Made by a program: the position numbers and the translations under genes
Shown: one piece after another, positions 8,275-16,914 of the stretch
Numbering within the stretch: position 1 is the stretch's first letter
Layout: each line of letters opens with the position of its first letter
Notes under the pieces: model-generated
The model's database searches: none
Seen by the model: the letters and a program-made list of their open reading frames with translations, nothing else
What the model was told of the DNA's origin: nothing
Origin: Prevotella sp. CAG:732
Lineage (GTDB): Bacteria; Bacteroidota; Bacteroidia; Bacteroidales; Bacteroidaceae
Direction: 5' to 3'
NCBI GenBank assembly: GCA_000436035.1
Contig: FR893235.1
Coordinates: 1-64,000, forward strand
DNA length: 64,000 nucleotides

Positions 8275-10677
8275 ATGATGAAAAGAAATAGACTATACCT
8301 TATTATATATATATGGGCACTACTCTTGGCGATGCCCATGCTTTGGTCGTGCTCTTCCACCAGTGCATTGAAGGAAGGCGAACAGCTCTTTACGGGATTG
8401 AAGCCTATCGAATATGTCAACTACGAGAAGTCGTCTTATGCCGACACCACCATCTTGGAAATGGAAAACGTGCTGGCGTCGGCTCCGAATGGTGCACTCT
8501 TCGGAAGCAGCTATTATCGTATGCCTTTCCCTGTGCGTCTGTGGGTATGGAATGCTTTCTCGCAGTCGGATGGTGCTATCGCCAAGTGGATTACCAAGGC
8601 TTTTGGATCAAAGCCAAAGTTGATGAACAATGTCAATCCGCAGCTCCGTGCGCAGGTGGCTCAGAACCAGCTCGCCAAGTTTGGCTATTTCAATAGTAAG
8701 GTCTCCTATGACGTCATCACGGGCAAGAATCCGAAGACGGCAAAGGTGGCATATCAAGTGGATTTCGGTCATCTTTGGACATTGGATAGCATCCAGTATC
8801 TCGGTTTCCCTGAGGCAGGCAAGCATCTTCTCGATTCCACCTTGTCACTGGCGGTTATCAAGAAGGGCGATCCTTTCAATGTGTCCAAGTTGGAGCAGGA
8901 GCGCCAGCGCATCACCCGACTTTTCCGCAACAATGGATATTATTATTACAAGAATGGCTATGCCTCTTATCTGGCAGACACCTTGAGCGCGCCAGGCAAG
9001 GCGCAAGTGCGCTTGGTGATGGCGGATAGCATCGACACCATGGTGAACAATCGCTATTATATTGGCAACGTGAAGTTCAACTTCCGTAAGCAGTTCAATG
9101 AGGAATTGAAAGACTCCTTTGTTCGTGGCAAGTTGGGCTTCTTCTACAATGGTCGCAAGATTCCGATTCGACCAGGTATCGTCTTGAAAGACTTGAAACT
9201 CTTCCCACGCCGCCTTTACAAGGTAGAGAACGAGGAGGCGGCGAAGCGTCATCTCCAGTCGATGGGCTTGTTCAGTTATAGCAGCATCCAGTTTACGCCT
9301 CGCAACGAGCTTGCATTGGAGCAGCATCTCGCTGATGGCTGTGCGGTGTATAGCGATACCTTGGATGCACAAATCGACTTGGTGTTCGACAAGCCATACG
9401 ACTTCTATGTGGAGGCGAATGGCAAGGGCAAGACTACCGGACGAGTCGGTCCGGAGTTGGTGGTCGGTCTCACCAAGCGCAATGCTTTTAGAGGTGGCGA
9501 GAAACTCGACATCAACCTGCATGGCTCTTATGAGTGGCAGACCATCAACAAGACGGGCGCCAAGGCTACCCATATCAATAGCTATGAGTATGGTTCGGAT
9601 GTCGCCCTGGTTTTCCCACGCCTCATCACCCCTTGGAATCTCTTCCGTACGATGTCGCAGAATGAGCGCCGTTTCCGTCAGGGAAAATATCCACGCCGAT
9701 ATTATGGTACGCCAACCACCACGGTGAAAGCATCCATGAATGTGCTCAACCGTGCTTCTTACTTCCGCCGCCATGTGGTGTCGGGAGAACTGACCTACGA
9801 TTGGGCGACCTCGGCTCAACATCATCATTCGTTCAGTCCATTGGTACTGTCTTATGAGTACATGAACTCTCGTTCGGCAGCCTTCGATAGCATCATCTCG
9901 CAGCATCCTTATCTTCAGATTTCGATGCGCGACCAATTTGTGCCGAAGATGTCGTACACCTATACCTATAATAGTCCGCTCGACTATCGCAGTCCTATCA
10001 CCTGGTCCACCACGGTGAGTGAGGCAGGTAATATCTTGGCTACGGGTTATATGATAGGTGGCAGAAAATGGAACGAGAAGGACAAGCAGATGTTCCGCAA
10101 TCCATTCGCGCAGTTCTTGAAGTTGGAGACCGACTTCGTGAAGTCTTGGCGATTGACGGAGACATCCTACTTGGTGGGACATGTCAATGCCGGTGTGATT
10201 TGGAGCTACGGCAATACCGAGAAGGCACCTTATTACGAGCAGTTTTATGTAGGAGGTGCCAACAGCATCCGTGCCTTCAATGTAAGAAGCATCGGACCGG
10301 GTAAGTATCAGCCAGCAAATAGCCGCTATTCATATATCGACCAGACGGGCGACATCAAGTTTGTTGCCAATGTGGAGTATCGTCCTAAACTTTGGGGTGA
10401 TCTCTATGGTGCCGTCTTCCTCGACATGGGTAACGTCTGGAATATGCACGAGCAGGAGTACAGTCCTAACGGCAAGTTTGAGGCGAGAAACTTCTTCAAG
10501 CAGATGGCTGTGGGTACAGGTGTCGGTGTGAGATATGACATGGGTATGTTTGTGATTCGTCTGGATTGGGGCGTAGGACTTCATCTGCCATACGACACCA
10601 GCAAGAAGGGCTTCTATAATATCGAGCGATTCAAGGACTCGCATAGTTTGCATTTGGCTGTCGGCTATCCATTCTAA
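8275..10677 (+). CDS. Lipoprotein TamA-like (TamL) Omp85-family outer-membrane protein
   Basis: About 800 residues. The N-terminus is hydrophobic and ends in LWSC followed by SSTS, which looks like a lipoprotein signal. POTRA-like segments come next (for example FNVSKLEQERQRITRLFRNN). The C-terminal half is a beta-barrel with Omp85 surface-antigen features such as FYVGGANSIRAF and GPGKYQPA, ending in the aromatic residue Phe. It directly follows tamB. A lipid-anchored TamA variant (TamL) paired with TamB is known in Bacteroidota, which fits. The ATG at 8239 overlaps the tamB stop but adds twelve residues before the signal sequence, so 8275 or 8278 is more likely. Confidence 0.88.
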   Translation: MMKRNRLYLIIYIWALLLAMPMLWSCSSTSALKEGEQLFTGLKPIEYVNYEKSSYADTTILEMENVLASAPNGALFGSSYYRMPFPVRLWVWNAFSQSDGAIAKWITKAFGSKPKLMNNVNPQLRAQVAQNQLAKFGYFNSKVSYDVITGKNPKTAKVAYQVDFGHLWTLDSIQYLGFPEAGKHLLDSTLSLAVIKKGDPFNVSKLEQERQRITRLFRNNGYYYYKNGYASYLADTLSAPGKAQVRLVMADSIDTMVNNRYYIGNVKFNFRKQFNEELKDSFVRGKLGFFYNGRKIPIRPGIVLKDLKLFPRRLYKVENEEAAKRHLQSMGLFSYSSIQFTPRNELALEQHLADGCAVYSDTLDAQIDLVFDKPYDFYVEANGKGKTTGRVGPELVVGLTKRNAFRGGEKLDINLHGSYEWQTINKTGAKATHINSYEYGSDVALVFPRLITPWNLFRTMSQNERRFRQGKYPRRYYGTPTTTVKASMNVLNRASYFRRHVVSGELTYDWATSAQHHHSFSPLVLSYEYMNSRSAAFDSIISQHPYLQISMRDQFVPKMSYTYTYNSPLDYRSPITWSTTVSEAGNILATGYMIGGRKWNEKDKQMFRNPFAQFLKLETDFVKSWRLTETSYLVGHVNAGVIWSYGNTEKAPYYEQFYVGGANSIRAFNVRSIGPGKYQPANSRYSYIDQTGDIKFVANVEYRPKLWGDLYGAVFLDMGNVWNMHEQEYSPNGKFEARNFFKQMAVGTGVGVRYDMGMFVIRLDWGVGLHLPYDTSKKGFYNIERFKDSHSLHLAVGYPF

Positions 10678-10680
10678 GGA

Positions 10681-10768
10681 GCATCGGCTTGCACTCCTAG
10701 TCGCATCAGCTTGCACTCCTAGTCGCATCGGCTTACACTCCTAGTCGCATCGGCTTATACTCCTAGTC
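10681..10768. repeat. Four tandem 22-bp repeats (array A)
   Basis: Four contiguous 22-bp units start 3 bp after the stop codon of the TamA-like gene. They differ at only three positions and share the core ACTCCTAGTCGCATC. The same unit in opposite orientation forms the array at 39487-39596. The core CGGCTTGCACTCCTA is also one arm of the hairpin at 15304-15341. There are no spacers, so this is not a CRISPR. Function unknown. Confidence 0.9.
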
Positions 10769-10894
10769 GCATTCGCCAAGCAGATATATTGGAAAATTGC
10801 TAGGAATCGGAGAATAAAATGGACAATCTTCTATTTTGTTTGACATAAATTTAAAAAAGACGAAGAAATATTCCGCTGCTCGCTATTTTTTTAT

Positions 10895-10902
10895 TACTTT
10901 TG
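10895..10902 (+). promoter_or_regulatory. -7 promoter element of the nucleotidyltransferase operon
   Basis: TACTTTTG, a TAnnTTTG match, lies 63 bp before the start codon. No clear TTTG is seen at the expected upstream distance. Confidence 0.55.
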
Positions 10903-10965
10903 CATCCAGATAGAATAGACAATCAATAGAAGTATTCAACTATCAACTATTAAATAAATAAGAAT

Positions 10966-11877
10966 ATGAAACCAACACTATTGCTTTTGGCGGCTGGCAT
11001 GGGAAGCCGCTACGGAGGTTTGAAACAGCTCGATGGTTTAGGCCCTAACGGTGAGACCATCATGGACTACAGTATTTATGACGCTATCCAGGCTGGTTTC
11101 GGCAAGATTGTTTTCGTGATCCGCAAGGACTTTGAGGATCAGTTCCGCGAGAAAATCCTTTCTAAATATGAGGGTCATATCCCAGCAGAACTTTGCTTCC
11201 AGGCATTGGACGATCTCCCAGAGGGATTCTCTGTACCAGAAGGTCGTGAGAAGCCATGGGGTACCAACCATGCTGTATTGATGGCTAAGGACATCATCAA
11301 GGAGCCTTTCTGCGTCATCAACTGTGATGACTTCTACAACCGTGACTGCTTCATGGTCATCGGTAAGTTCCTCTCTGAGCTTCCTGAGGGTAGCAAGAAC
11401 CGTTATGCAATGGTAGGTTTCCGTGTAGGCAATACCTTGAGCGACAATGGTACCGTAGCACGTGGTATCTGCTCTAAGGATGCAGACGAGAACTTGACTA
11501 CTTGTGTAGAGCGCACTGAAATCATGCGTATCGACGGTAAGGTATCTTACAAGGACGAGGAAGGCAAGTGGGTTGCTGTAGAGGACAACACTCCTGTTTC
11601 CATGAATGTTTGGGGCTTTACACCTGACTACTTCGAGCATAGCGAGGAGTACTTCAAGGAGTTCTTGAGCGACCCTAAGAACATGGAGAACAAGAAGGCT
11701 GAGTTCTTTATCCCATTGATGGTCAACAAGCTCATCAACGAGGGCACAGCTACCGTGAAGGTCTTGGATACTACCAGCAAGTGGTTTGGCGTAACATACG
11801 CTGCCGACCGTCAGAGCGTAGTAGATAAGATCCAGAGTTTGATCGATGAGGGTGTTTATCCTAACAAGCTCTTTTAA
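10966..11877 (+). CDS. Sugar-phosphate nucleotidyltransferase-like protein
   Basis: A 303-residue NTP-transferase-fold protein. The N-terminal LLLAAGMGSRYGGLKQL is the G-x-G-x-R nucleotide-binding motif with a lysine, and VINCDDFY matches the metal-binding Asp region. These enzymes join a sugar 1-phosphate to a nucleoside triphosphate to give an NDP-sugar. The C-terminal part lacks hexapeptide repeats, so there is no sign of a GlmU-type acetyltransferase. The exact sugar is not predictable. The stop codon overlaps the start of the next gene by one base (TAATG), implying translational coupling. Confidence 0.8.
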   Translation: MKPTLLLLAAGMGSRYGGLKQLDGLGPNGETIMDYSIYDAIQAGFGKIVFVIRKDFEDQFREKILSKYEGHIPAELCFQALDDLPEGFSVPEGREKPWGTNHAVLMAKDIIKEPFCVINCDDFYNRDCFMVIGKFLSELPEGSKNRYAMVGFRVGNTLSDNGTVARGICSKDADENLTTCVERTEIMRIDGKVSYKDEEGKWVAVEDNTPVSMNVWGFTPDYFEHSEEYFKEFLSDPKNMENKKAEFFIPLMVNKLINEGTATVKVLDTTSKWFGVTYAADRQSVVDKIQSLIDEGVYPNKLF

Positions 11878-12914
11878 TGGAGATTAATATTTTATCAGAA
11901 CAAGAAGCCGCTACCCTCCAAGAGATGATAGCGGCTTCTCAGCATATTGTCATCTGCTGCCACAAGTCGCCTGATGGTGATGCGATAGGTTCCTCCTTTG
12001 GTTGGGCGCATTATCTGCGCTCTTTGGGCAAGGAATCCAAGGTTTGCGTGCCCGACTTCATTCCCGACTCCATCAGTTGGCTGCCTAGGGCATGTGGTGA
12101 GGTGGTGCGTTACGACAAGCATCCTGAGGAGGTGGCTCAGATTTTCGAGGAAGCCGACCTTGTGTTCTGTCTCGACTTCAATGGGGCAGGGCGCCTGGAC
12201 GACATGCAGCATGTGCTCACCTCTTGCAAGGCTAAGAAGGTGATGATCGACCATCATCTCAACCCTGAGTTACCTGTCGATTTGCTGGTGTCTCATCCCC
12301 ACATGAGCAGTACGAGCGAGTTGATATTCCGCATCGTATGGCAGTTGGGTGGCTTCGGGAAGCTAGGCAAGTATTTCGCCACTTGCATCTATTGCGGTAT
12401 GATGACTGATACCGGTGGTTTCACTTACAACTCCAACGACCCTGCGATCTTCTTGATTATCAGTGAACTGCTGACTAAGGAAATCGACAAGGACAAGATT
12501 TATCGCAAGGTGTTCAATAATTTCTCTTCCAATGCCATCCGGTTCCGTGGACACTTGATGGACAGAAAGTTGCATGTCTTCGAGGATTTGCATGCCGCCT
12601 TTTATACGGTCACTCGTCAGGAAATGAAGCGATATGGCTTCATCAAGGGCGATTTGGAAGGATTGGTCAACGAGCCATTGCGCATCCGTGGTATGAAGTT
12701 CACCATCTCCCTTCGTGAGGATACCGAGGTGGATGGACGCATCTTGGTGAGTCTCCGTTCTGTGGATGACTTCCCATGCAACAAGGTAGCATCCGAGTTT
12801 TTCAATGGTGGCGGACACCTCAATGCTTCGGGTGGCAGACTGAATGCGACGATGGAGGAGGCAGAGCGCATTGCTTGTCAGGCGATAGAGGCGTATGCCC
12901 ATTTGTTGCGATAG
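11877..12914 (+). CDS. DHH-family phosphoesterase, NrnA-type (oligoribonuclease/pAp phosphatase)
   Basis: A 345-residue protein with a DHH domain (N-terminal CCHKSPDGDAIGSS, a variant of the DxDG motif; DHH triad at residues 125-127) and a C-terminal DHHA1 domain with GGGHLNASGG (about residues 311-320). NrnA enzymes degrade oligoribonucleotides of 2-5 bases to mononucleotides and dephosphorylate pAp using Mn2+. This is the usual Bacteroidota route because these bacteria generally lack Orn. The length matches the family. It is coupled to the preceding nucleotidyltransferase by a one-base overlap; the functional link is unclear. Confidence 0.88.
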   Translation: MEINILSEQEAATLQEMIAASQHIVICCHKSPDGDAIGSSFGWAHYLRSLGKESKVCVPDFIPDSISWLPRACGEVVRYDKHPEEVAQIFEEADLVFCLDFNGAGRLDDMQHVLTSCKAKKVMIDHHLNPELPVDLLVSHPHMSSTSELIFRIVWQLGGFGKLGKYFATCIYCGMMTDTGGFTYNSNDPAIFLIISELLTKEIDKDKIYRKVFNNFSSNAIRFRGHLMDRKLHVFEDLHAAFYTVTRQEMKRYGFIKGDLEGLVNEPLRIRGMKFTISLREDTEVDGRILVSLRSVDDFPCNKVASEFFNGGGHLNASGGRLNATMEEAERIACQAIEAYAHLLR

Positions 12915-13024
12915 ACGGCTCGAAATTTTGTTAAGTATTGGATAAAGACTAGCGTTGGATGATAATAAGTGATAAATTATAATAAAATCGCCTATTATCT
13001 CTCGTTAGTCTGTTATCTTTTTTG

Positions 13025-13032
13025 TACCTTTG
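13025..13032 (+). promoter_or_regulatory. -7 promoter element of the DUF4827-glmM unit
   Basis: TACCTTTG lies 27 bp before the ATG of the lipoprotein gene. The upstream -33 element is weak (TTAG near 13005). Confidence 0.6.
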
Positions 13033-13059
13033 CCACTAAAAAAGGAATAAAATATCATA

Positions 13060-13779
13060 ATGAAGAAGATTTTATTGATAGTAATGGCAGTCGCCGCCAT
13101 GTTTTCAATGGTAGCCTGCGATGATACAGAGACATACGCAGACCTCGTGAAGACTGAGCGTGATTCCATCAGTGCCTTCTTGCGCAATGAGCAGATCACA
13201 GTGATTTCAGAGAAGGAGTTCAAGGAGCGCTTTGACAATGGCGTGACTCCACTTACTGATACCGTCCCAGTTTCCAGGGGAGGAAAGAACGAGTATGTGC
13301 TCTTCGAGAGCAATGGTATCTATATGCAGGTGTTGGAACCTGGTTGTGGTGATTATATCAAGAAGGACCATTCTGAGGAAGTGCTCGTTCGCTTCGATGA
13401 GTATTCACTCAATCAGCGTGCCAAGATTTGCGATGCAGCTCTTACTTGTAGCAATAACATCCCAGCTTATTCTTACTATGTGGATAAGTTGAGAGTTACC
13501 AATACTTCAGGTACTTTCACCGGTCTCTTCGTAGAACCTCTCAAGAGTGTCTTCGCACTCACTTACAATCAGAGCGGCTATACCTCCTCTGGTGTGAGCG
13601 GTACGGTGCCATCTGGATGGTTGACTCCATTCTCTTGGGTGAAGATAGGTCGTGGCAATGCTGAGGGCGAGAAACTAGCCCACGTGCGCTTGTTGGTACC
13701 TCATACCTATGGTTCTACCACAGCTTCGGGAAGTGTGTACTCCTGTTTGTATGACATGACATTGCAGAAGGGTCGCTAA
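13060..13779 (+). CDS. DUF4827-type lipoprotein
   Basis: A 239-residue protein with a lipoprotein signal peptide (hydrophobic region ending in MVAC, Cys20). Two aspartates follow the cysteine, which in Bacteroidota can favour surface export. The body resembles the DUF4827 family of Bacteroidales (TYADLVKTERDSISAFL, then YVLFESNGIYMQVLEPG). Its biochemical function is unknown. It lies 76 bp upstream of glmM, an arrangement I recall as common in Bacteroidales. The family call rests on memory of that family and was not checked. Confidence 0.7.
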   Translation: MKKILLIVMAVAAMFSMVACDDTETYADLVKTERDSISAFLRNEQITVISEKEFKERFDNGVTPLTDTVPVSRGGKNEYVLFESNGIYMQVLEPGCGDYIKKDHSEEVLVRFDEYSLNQRAKICDAALTCSNNIPAYSYYVDKLRVTNTSGTFTGLFVEPLKSVFALTYNQSGYTSSGVSGTVPSGWLTPFSWVKIGRGNAEGEKLAHVRLLVPHTYGSTTASGSVYSCLYDMTLQKGR

Positions 13780-13855
13780 GACTTTTCTGCTTTCTTATTT
13801 ATAGACATCCCTTATTGATAAGTTATAGACATTTCATTTAAATCGTAAGATATTT

Positions 13856-15247
13856 ATGACACTGATTAAGTCAATTTCTGGTATCCGTGGTACTATCGGC
13901 GGACCAGCGGGCGATACTCTCAATCCGCTCGACATCGTGAAGTTTACTTCTGCATATGCTACTTTCATTCGTCGCAACGGTGCATCCCAGAGCAACACCA
14001 TCGTGGTGGGGCGTGATGCACGAATCTCTGGCGAGATGGTGAAGAACGTGGTTTGTGGCACCTTGATGGGCATGGGCTATGACGTGCTCAACATCGGTTT
14101 GGCTACTACTCCTACCACAGAGTTGGCTGTTACCATGAGTGGTGCTGCTGGCGGTATCATCATCACTGCTTCTCACAATCCACGCCAGTGGAACGCCTTG
14201 AAGTTGCTGAATGAGAAGGGCGAGTTCTTGACCAAGGACAATGGTAACGAGGTGTTGGCTATCGCAGAGAAGGAAGACTTCGAGTATGCGGAGGTTGACA
14301 ATCTCGGTAAATATACAGAAGACGCTACATTCAACAAGCGTCATATCGATGCTGTCTTGGCATTGAAACTCGTGGATGTAGAGGCTATCAAGAAAGCTCA
14401 CTTCAAGGTGTGCGTCGATTCCATCAACTCTGTCGGTGGCATCATCCTTCCTGAGTTGCTCGATGCGCTTGGCGTAGAGTATAAGTTCCTCAATGGTGAG
14501 GCGAATGGTGACTTCGCTCACAACCCAGAGCCACTGGAGAAGAACCTCGGTGGTATCATGGACGAGTTGAAGAAGGGCGGTTATGACATGGGCGTCGTGG
14601 TCGATCCTGATGTCGATCGCTTGGCGTTCATCTGCGAGGACGGCAAGATGTTTGGCGAGGAATATACCTTGGTAAGCGTTGCCGACTATGTGCTCAGCAA
14701 GACTCCAGGCAACACGGTGAGCAACTTGTCTTCTACTCGTGCGCTCCGTGACGTAACTGAGAAGCATGGTGGTGTCTATACTGCTGCTGCGGTAGGTGAG
14801 GTCAACGTGACTACCAAGATGAAGGACGTACATGCAGTCATTGGTGGCGAGGGCAATGGTGGAGTCATCTATCCAGAGAGCCACTATGGTCGTGATGCCT
14901 TGGTAGGTATCGCCTTGTTCTTGAGCAGTTTGGCACACAAGGGTTGCAAGGTGAGCGAGCTTCGTGCATCCTTCCCTAACTACTTCATTGCCAAGAATCG
15001 TATCGACTTGACACCTTCTACCGACGTGGATGCCATCTTGGTGAAGGTGAAGGAAATGTATGGTCAGGAGAAGGATGTCCAGGTAACGGACATCGATGGC
15101 GTGAAGCTCGACTTCCCTGACAAGTGGGTACATCTCCGCAAGAGCAACACGGAGCCTATCATCCGTGTATATAGCGAGGCTTCCACCATGGAGGAGGCTG
15201 ATGCGCTCGGCAAGAAGCTCATGCAGGTGGTATATGATATGCAATAA
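13856..15247 (+). CDS. glmM: Phosphoglucosamine mutase (phosphohexomutase family)
   Basis: A 463-residue alpha-D-phosphohexomutase. The active-site phosphoserine is Ser106 in TASHNP, the metal site is DPDVDR (Asp250, Asp252, Asp254), and the phosphate-binding C-terminal region is RKSNTEPIIRVYSEA. GlmM converts glucosamine 6-phosphate to glucosamine 1-phosphate for UDP-GlcNAc, hence peptidoglycan and lipid A. SGIRGTIGG at the N-terminus fits Bacteroidota GlmM. A phosphomannomutase or phosphoglucomutase role is possible from sequence alone, though the SNTEP substrate loop is typical of GlmM-like enzymes. Confidence 0.85.
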   Translation: MTLIKSISGIRGTIGGPAGDTLNPLDIVKFTSAYATFIRRNGASQSNTIVVGRDARISGEMVKNVVCGTLMGMGYDVLNIGLATTPTTELAVTMSGAAGGIIITASHNPRQWNALKLLNEKGEFLTKDNGNEVLAIAEKEDFEYAEVDNLGKYTEDATFNKRHIDAVLALKLVDVEAIKKAHFKVCVDSINSVGGIILPELLDALGVEYKFLNGEANGDFAHNPEPLEKNLGGIMDELKKGGYDMGVVVDPDVDRLAFICEDGKMFGEEYTLVSVADYVLSKTPGNTVSNLSSTRALRDVTEKHGGVYTAAAVGEVNVTTKMKDVHAVIGGEGNGGVIYPESHYGRDALVGIALFLSSLAHKGCKVSELRASFPNYFIAKNRIDLTPSTDVDAILVKVKEMYGQEKDVQVTDIDGVKLDFPDKWVHLRKSNTEPIIRVYSEASTMEEADALGKKLMQVVYDMQ

Positions 15248-15303
15248 TTGAAGCGTACTACCACTGAGATAGGTACGTAATCATCAATATTCATCCCATA
15301 AAG

Positions 15304-15341
15304 ACGGCTTGCATTCCCTTTCTGATAGGAGTGCAAGCCGT
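15304..15341. terminator. Strong hairpin between convergent genes
   Basis: A 14-bp stem, ACGGCTTGCATTCC with GGAGTGCAAGCCGT, between glmM (plus) and the minus-strand gene ending at 15397, so it could end both transcripts. There is no good T-run. Its right arm is the exact reverse complement of 15 bases of the repeat unit at 10681-10768. Confidence 0.65.
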
Positions 15342-15396
15342 TAGGCTTTCAGCTGATGTGCATTCGTACAACAGCTGCTATGAGATATGTTTGTTT

Positions 15397-16140
15397 CTAT
15401 TCCTCTGCCAGCTCCTTCATGGCATCATTCAAGGTGTTGAAGAGGACGTTGATGTTTTCTTCCTGGTTCTTGCAGGCTTCCTTGAATAGGGCGACAGGGT
15501 CTTCGGTGTCGCTCTTCAAAGGTGCCTCGTTGAGGAGGATGTTCACATTGTTGAGCAACATGCCGTGGAGGGTAGGCATGTGGAGGGATGGCTGCTTGCC
15601 TTCCTGACTGGCGCATTTCATGCCGGCAGCGTATGCCTTCACGATGATGCGGACGAGGAGGTGAATCGCCATCGGCTCATCGGCAAGACTGATGAGAACG
15701 CCGTGGGTGTAGTCACGCACATGTTCCTCGATGGTCGTAAACTTGCCTTGCAAGAGCCAAGTGAAGTTGCGCTTGTATTCCGCTTCCATCGCCTTGTAGA
15801 GTTGAGGCGACTTGCAGGCGATGCGCAAGTAGTCGATCATGGTAGGTTCGAAGGTCTTGTCAGCCTCCTTCAAGGCAGCGAAGTTCTTCTGCATACGCTC
15901 ATTGGCTTCCTCGGCAGTAGGGTAATTGAGGCGCACGAGGGTGGAGAACATGATGTCGAAGTAGTATTGGTTTACCTCGCCATAATGTTCCAGCATCATC
16001 TGCTTCACTTGCTTCGGGTCGTTCTTCTTCTGGAAGTCGTTGCCCTCTATCGTAGCGTCAATGATGCCACGGGCGTAAGCCTCGAAGAAGCCACGCACAA
16101 AGGCTGCCACTGCCCTATAACTATTGATTCTTTTGCTCAT
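15397..16140 (-). CDS. Conserved-looking protein of unknown function, helical
   Basis: A 247-residue protein that I do not recognise. It has no signal peptide and no membrane segment, and the sequence is strongly alpha-helical with many Glu, Lys and Ala residues (for example AFVRGFFEAYARGI and ADEPMAIHLLVRIIVKAYAAGMK), ending in an acidic, possibly coiled helix. Cytosolic location is expected. It lies 52 bp downstream of the deacetylase gene on the same strand and may share its transcript. Codon use matches the neighbours, so the frame is likely real. Confidence 0.7.
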   Translation of the reverse strand: MSKRINSYRAVAAFVRGFFEAYARGIIDATIEGNDFQKKNDPKQVKQMMLEHYGEVNQYYFDIMFSTLVRLNYPTAEEANERMQKNFAALKEADKTFEPTMIDYLRIACKSPQLYKAMEAEYKRNFTWLLQGKFTTIEEHVRDYTHGVLISLADEPMAIHLLVRIIVKAYAAGMKCASQEGKQPSLHMPTLHGMLLNNVNILLNEAPLKSDTEDPVALFKEACKNQEENINVLFNTLNDAMKELAEE

Positions 16141-16192
16141 AATTCTGTCTATTTATGTATTTCCTTCATCCTTTATGGTAAAGGGAGGAGTC

Positions 16193-16804
16193 TCACTCAA
16201 ATGTCTTAAACTCATACCCTTGCTCCATGAGCCATTCGATGGCTTGTGGGAGGGCAGTCTTCAACTTCTCGATGCTCTTCAGTGAGTCGTGGAAGGTGAT
16301 GATGCTGCCATTTCGGACATATCTCTTCACATTGTTCACCACATCCTCGGCAGTGAGCCACTTGGAGTAGTCACGTGTCACCAAATCCCACATGATGACC
16401 TTGTAGGTGCGGTGCAACCACCAGTACTCGCTAGGTCGCATCCATCCGTGAGGCGGACGGAAGAGATGGGCGTGAATCAACTCGTTCGCCTTGTTGGTGT
16501 TCAAGACGTAAGAGATGACACGGTGCTTGAGGGCTCCGATGTGGTTGAAGGTATGGTTGCCCACCTGGTGTCCTTCGGCAACGATTTGATTATAGAGGTC
16601 ATGGTTGCGCAATACGTTCTCGCCCACCATGAAGAAGGTCGCCTTGATGTTGTACTTCCTCAGTGTCTCCAGGATGAATGGAGTCGATTCTGGGATAGGA
16701 CCATCATCAAAGGTGAGATAGACGGAATGCTCCTTCGGATTCATTCGCCAGATAGCCTTTGGATAAAGCCATCTGAGCCATTTGGCTGGTTGCTCTATAA
16801 ACAT
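16193..16804 (-). CDS. Polysaccharide deacetylase family (NodB-type) protein
   Basis: A 203-residue NodB-homology protein with all the main motifs in order: TFDDGP (Asp33 and Asp34, catalytic base and metal ligand), HTFNH (His84 and His88, metal ligands), RPPHG (Arg116) and IITFHD (His172, catalytic acid region). The family removes acetyl groups from N- or O-acetylated sugars such as peptidoglycan GlcNAc or surface polysaccharide. No classical signal peptide is visible; the amphipathic N-terminus KWLRWLYPKAIWRM might associate with the membrane. The substrate is unknown. Confidence 0.85.
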   Translation of the reverse strand: MFIEQPAKWLRWLYPKAIWRMNPKEHSVYLTFDDGPIPESTPFILETLRKYNIKATFFMVGENVLRNHDLYNQIVAEGHQVGNHTFNHIGALKHRVISYVLNTNKANELIHAHLFRPPHGWMRPSEYWWLHRTYKVIMWDLVTRDYSKWLTAEDVVNNVKRYVRNGSIITFHDSLKSIEKLKTALPQAIEWLMEQGYEFKTFE

Positions 16805-16834
16805 TTCGGGTTGATATTATCGGTTATCATAAAA

Positions 16835-16863
16835 TTATAGGGCAGTGTTGGGCTGCCCTATAA
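16835..16863 (-). terminator. Terminator of the DUF2723 gene
   Basis: An 11-bp perfect stem TTATAGGGCAG/CTGCCCTATAA. Read on the minus strand it is followed by TTTTAT. It sits 52 bp after the end of the gene. Confidence 0.75.
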
Positions 16864-16914
16864 TCTACATATTCTTATTGTTTTCAATCTAGATGCTTGA
16901 ATGCCAAACTTACT

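Noticed and set aside
10681..10768. CRISPR array
   Set aside because: Units are directly tandem at 22 bp without unique spacers, and no cas genes are in the window.
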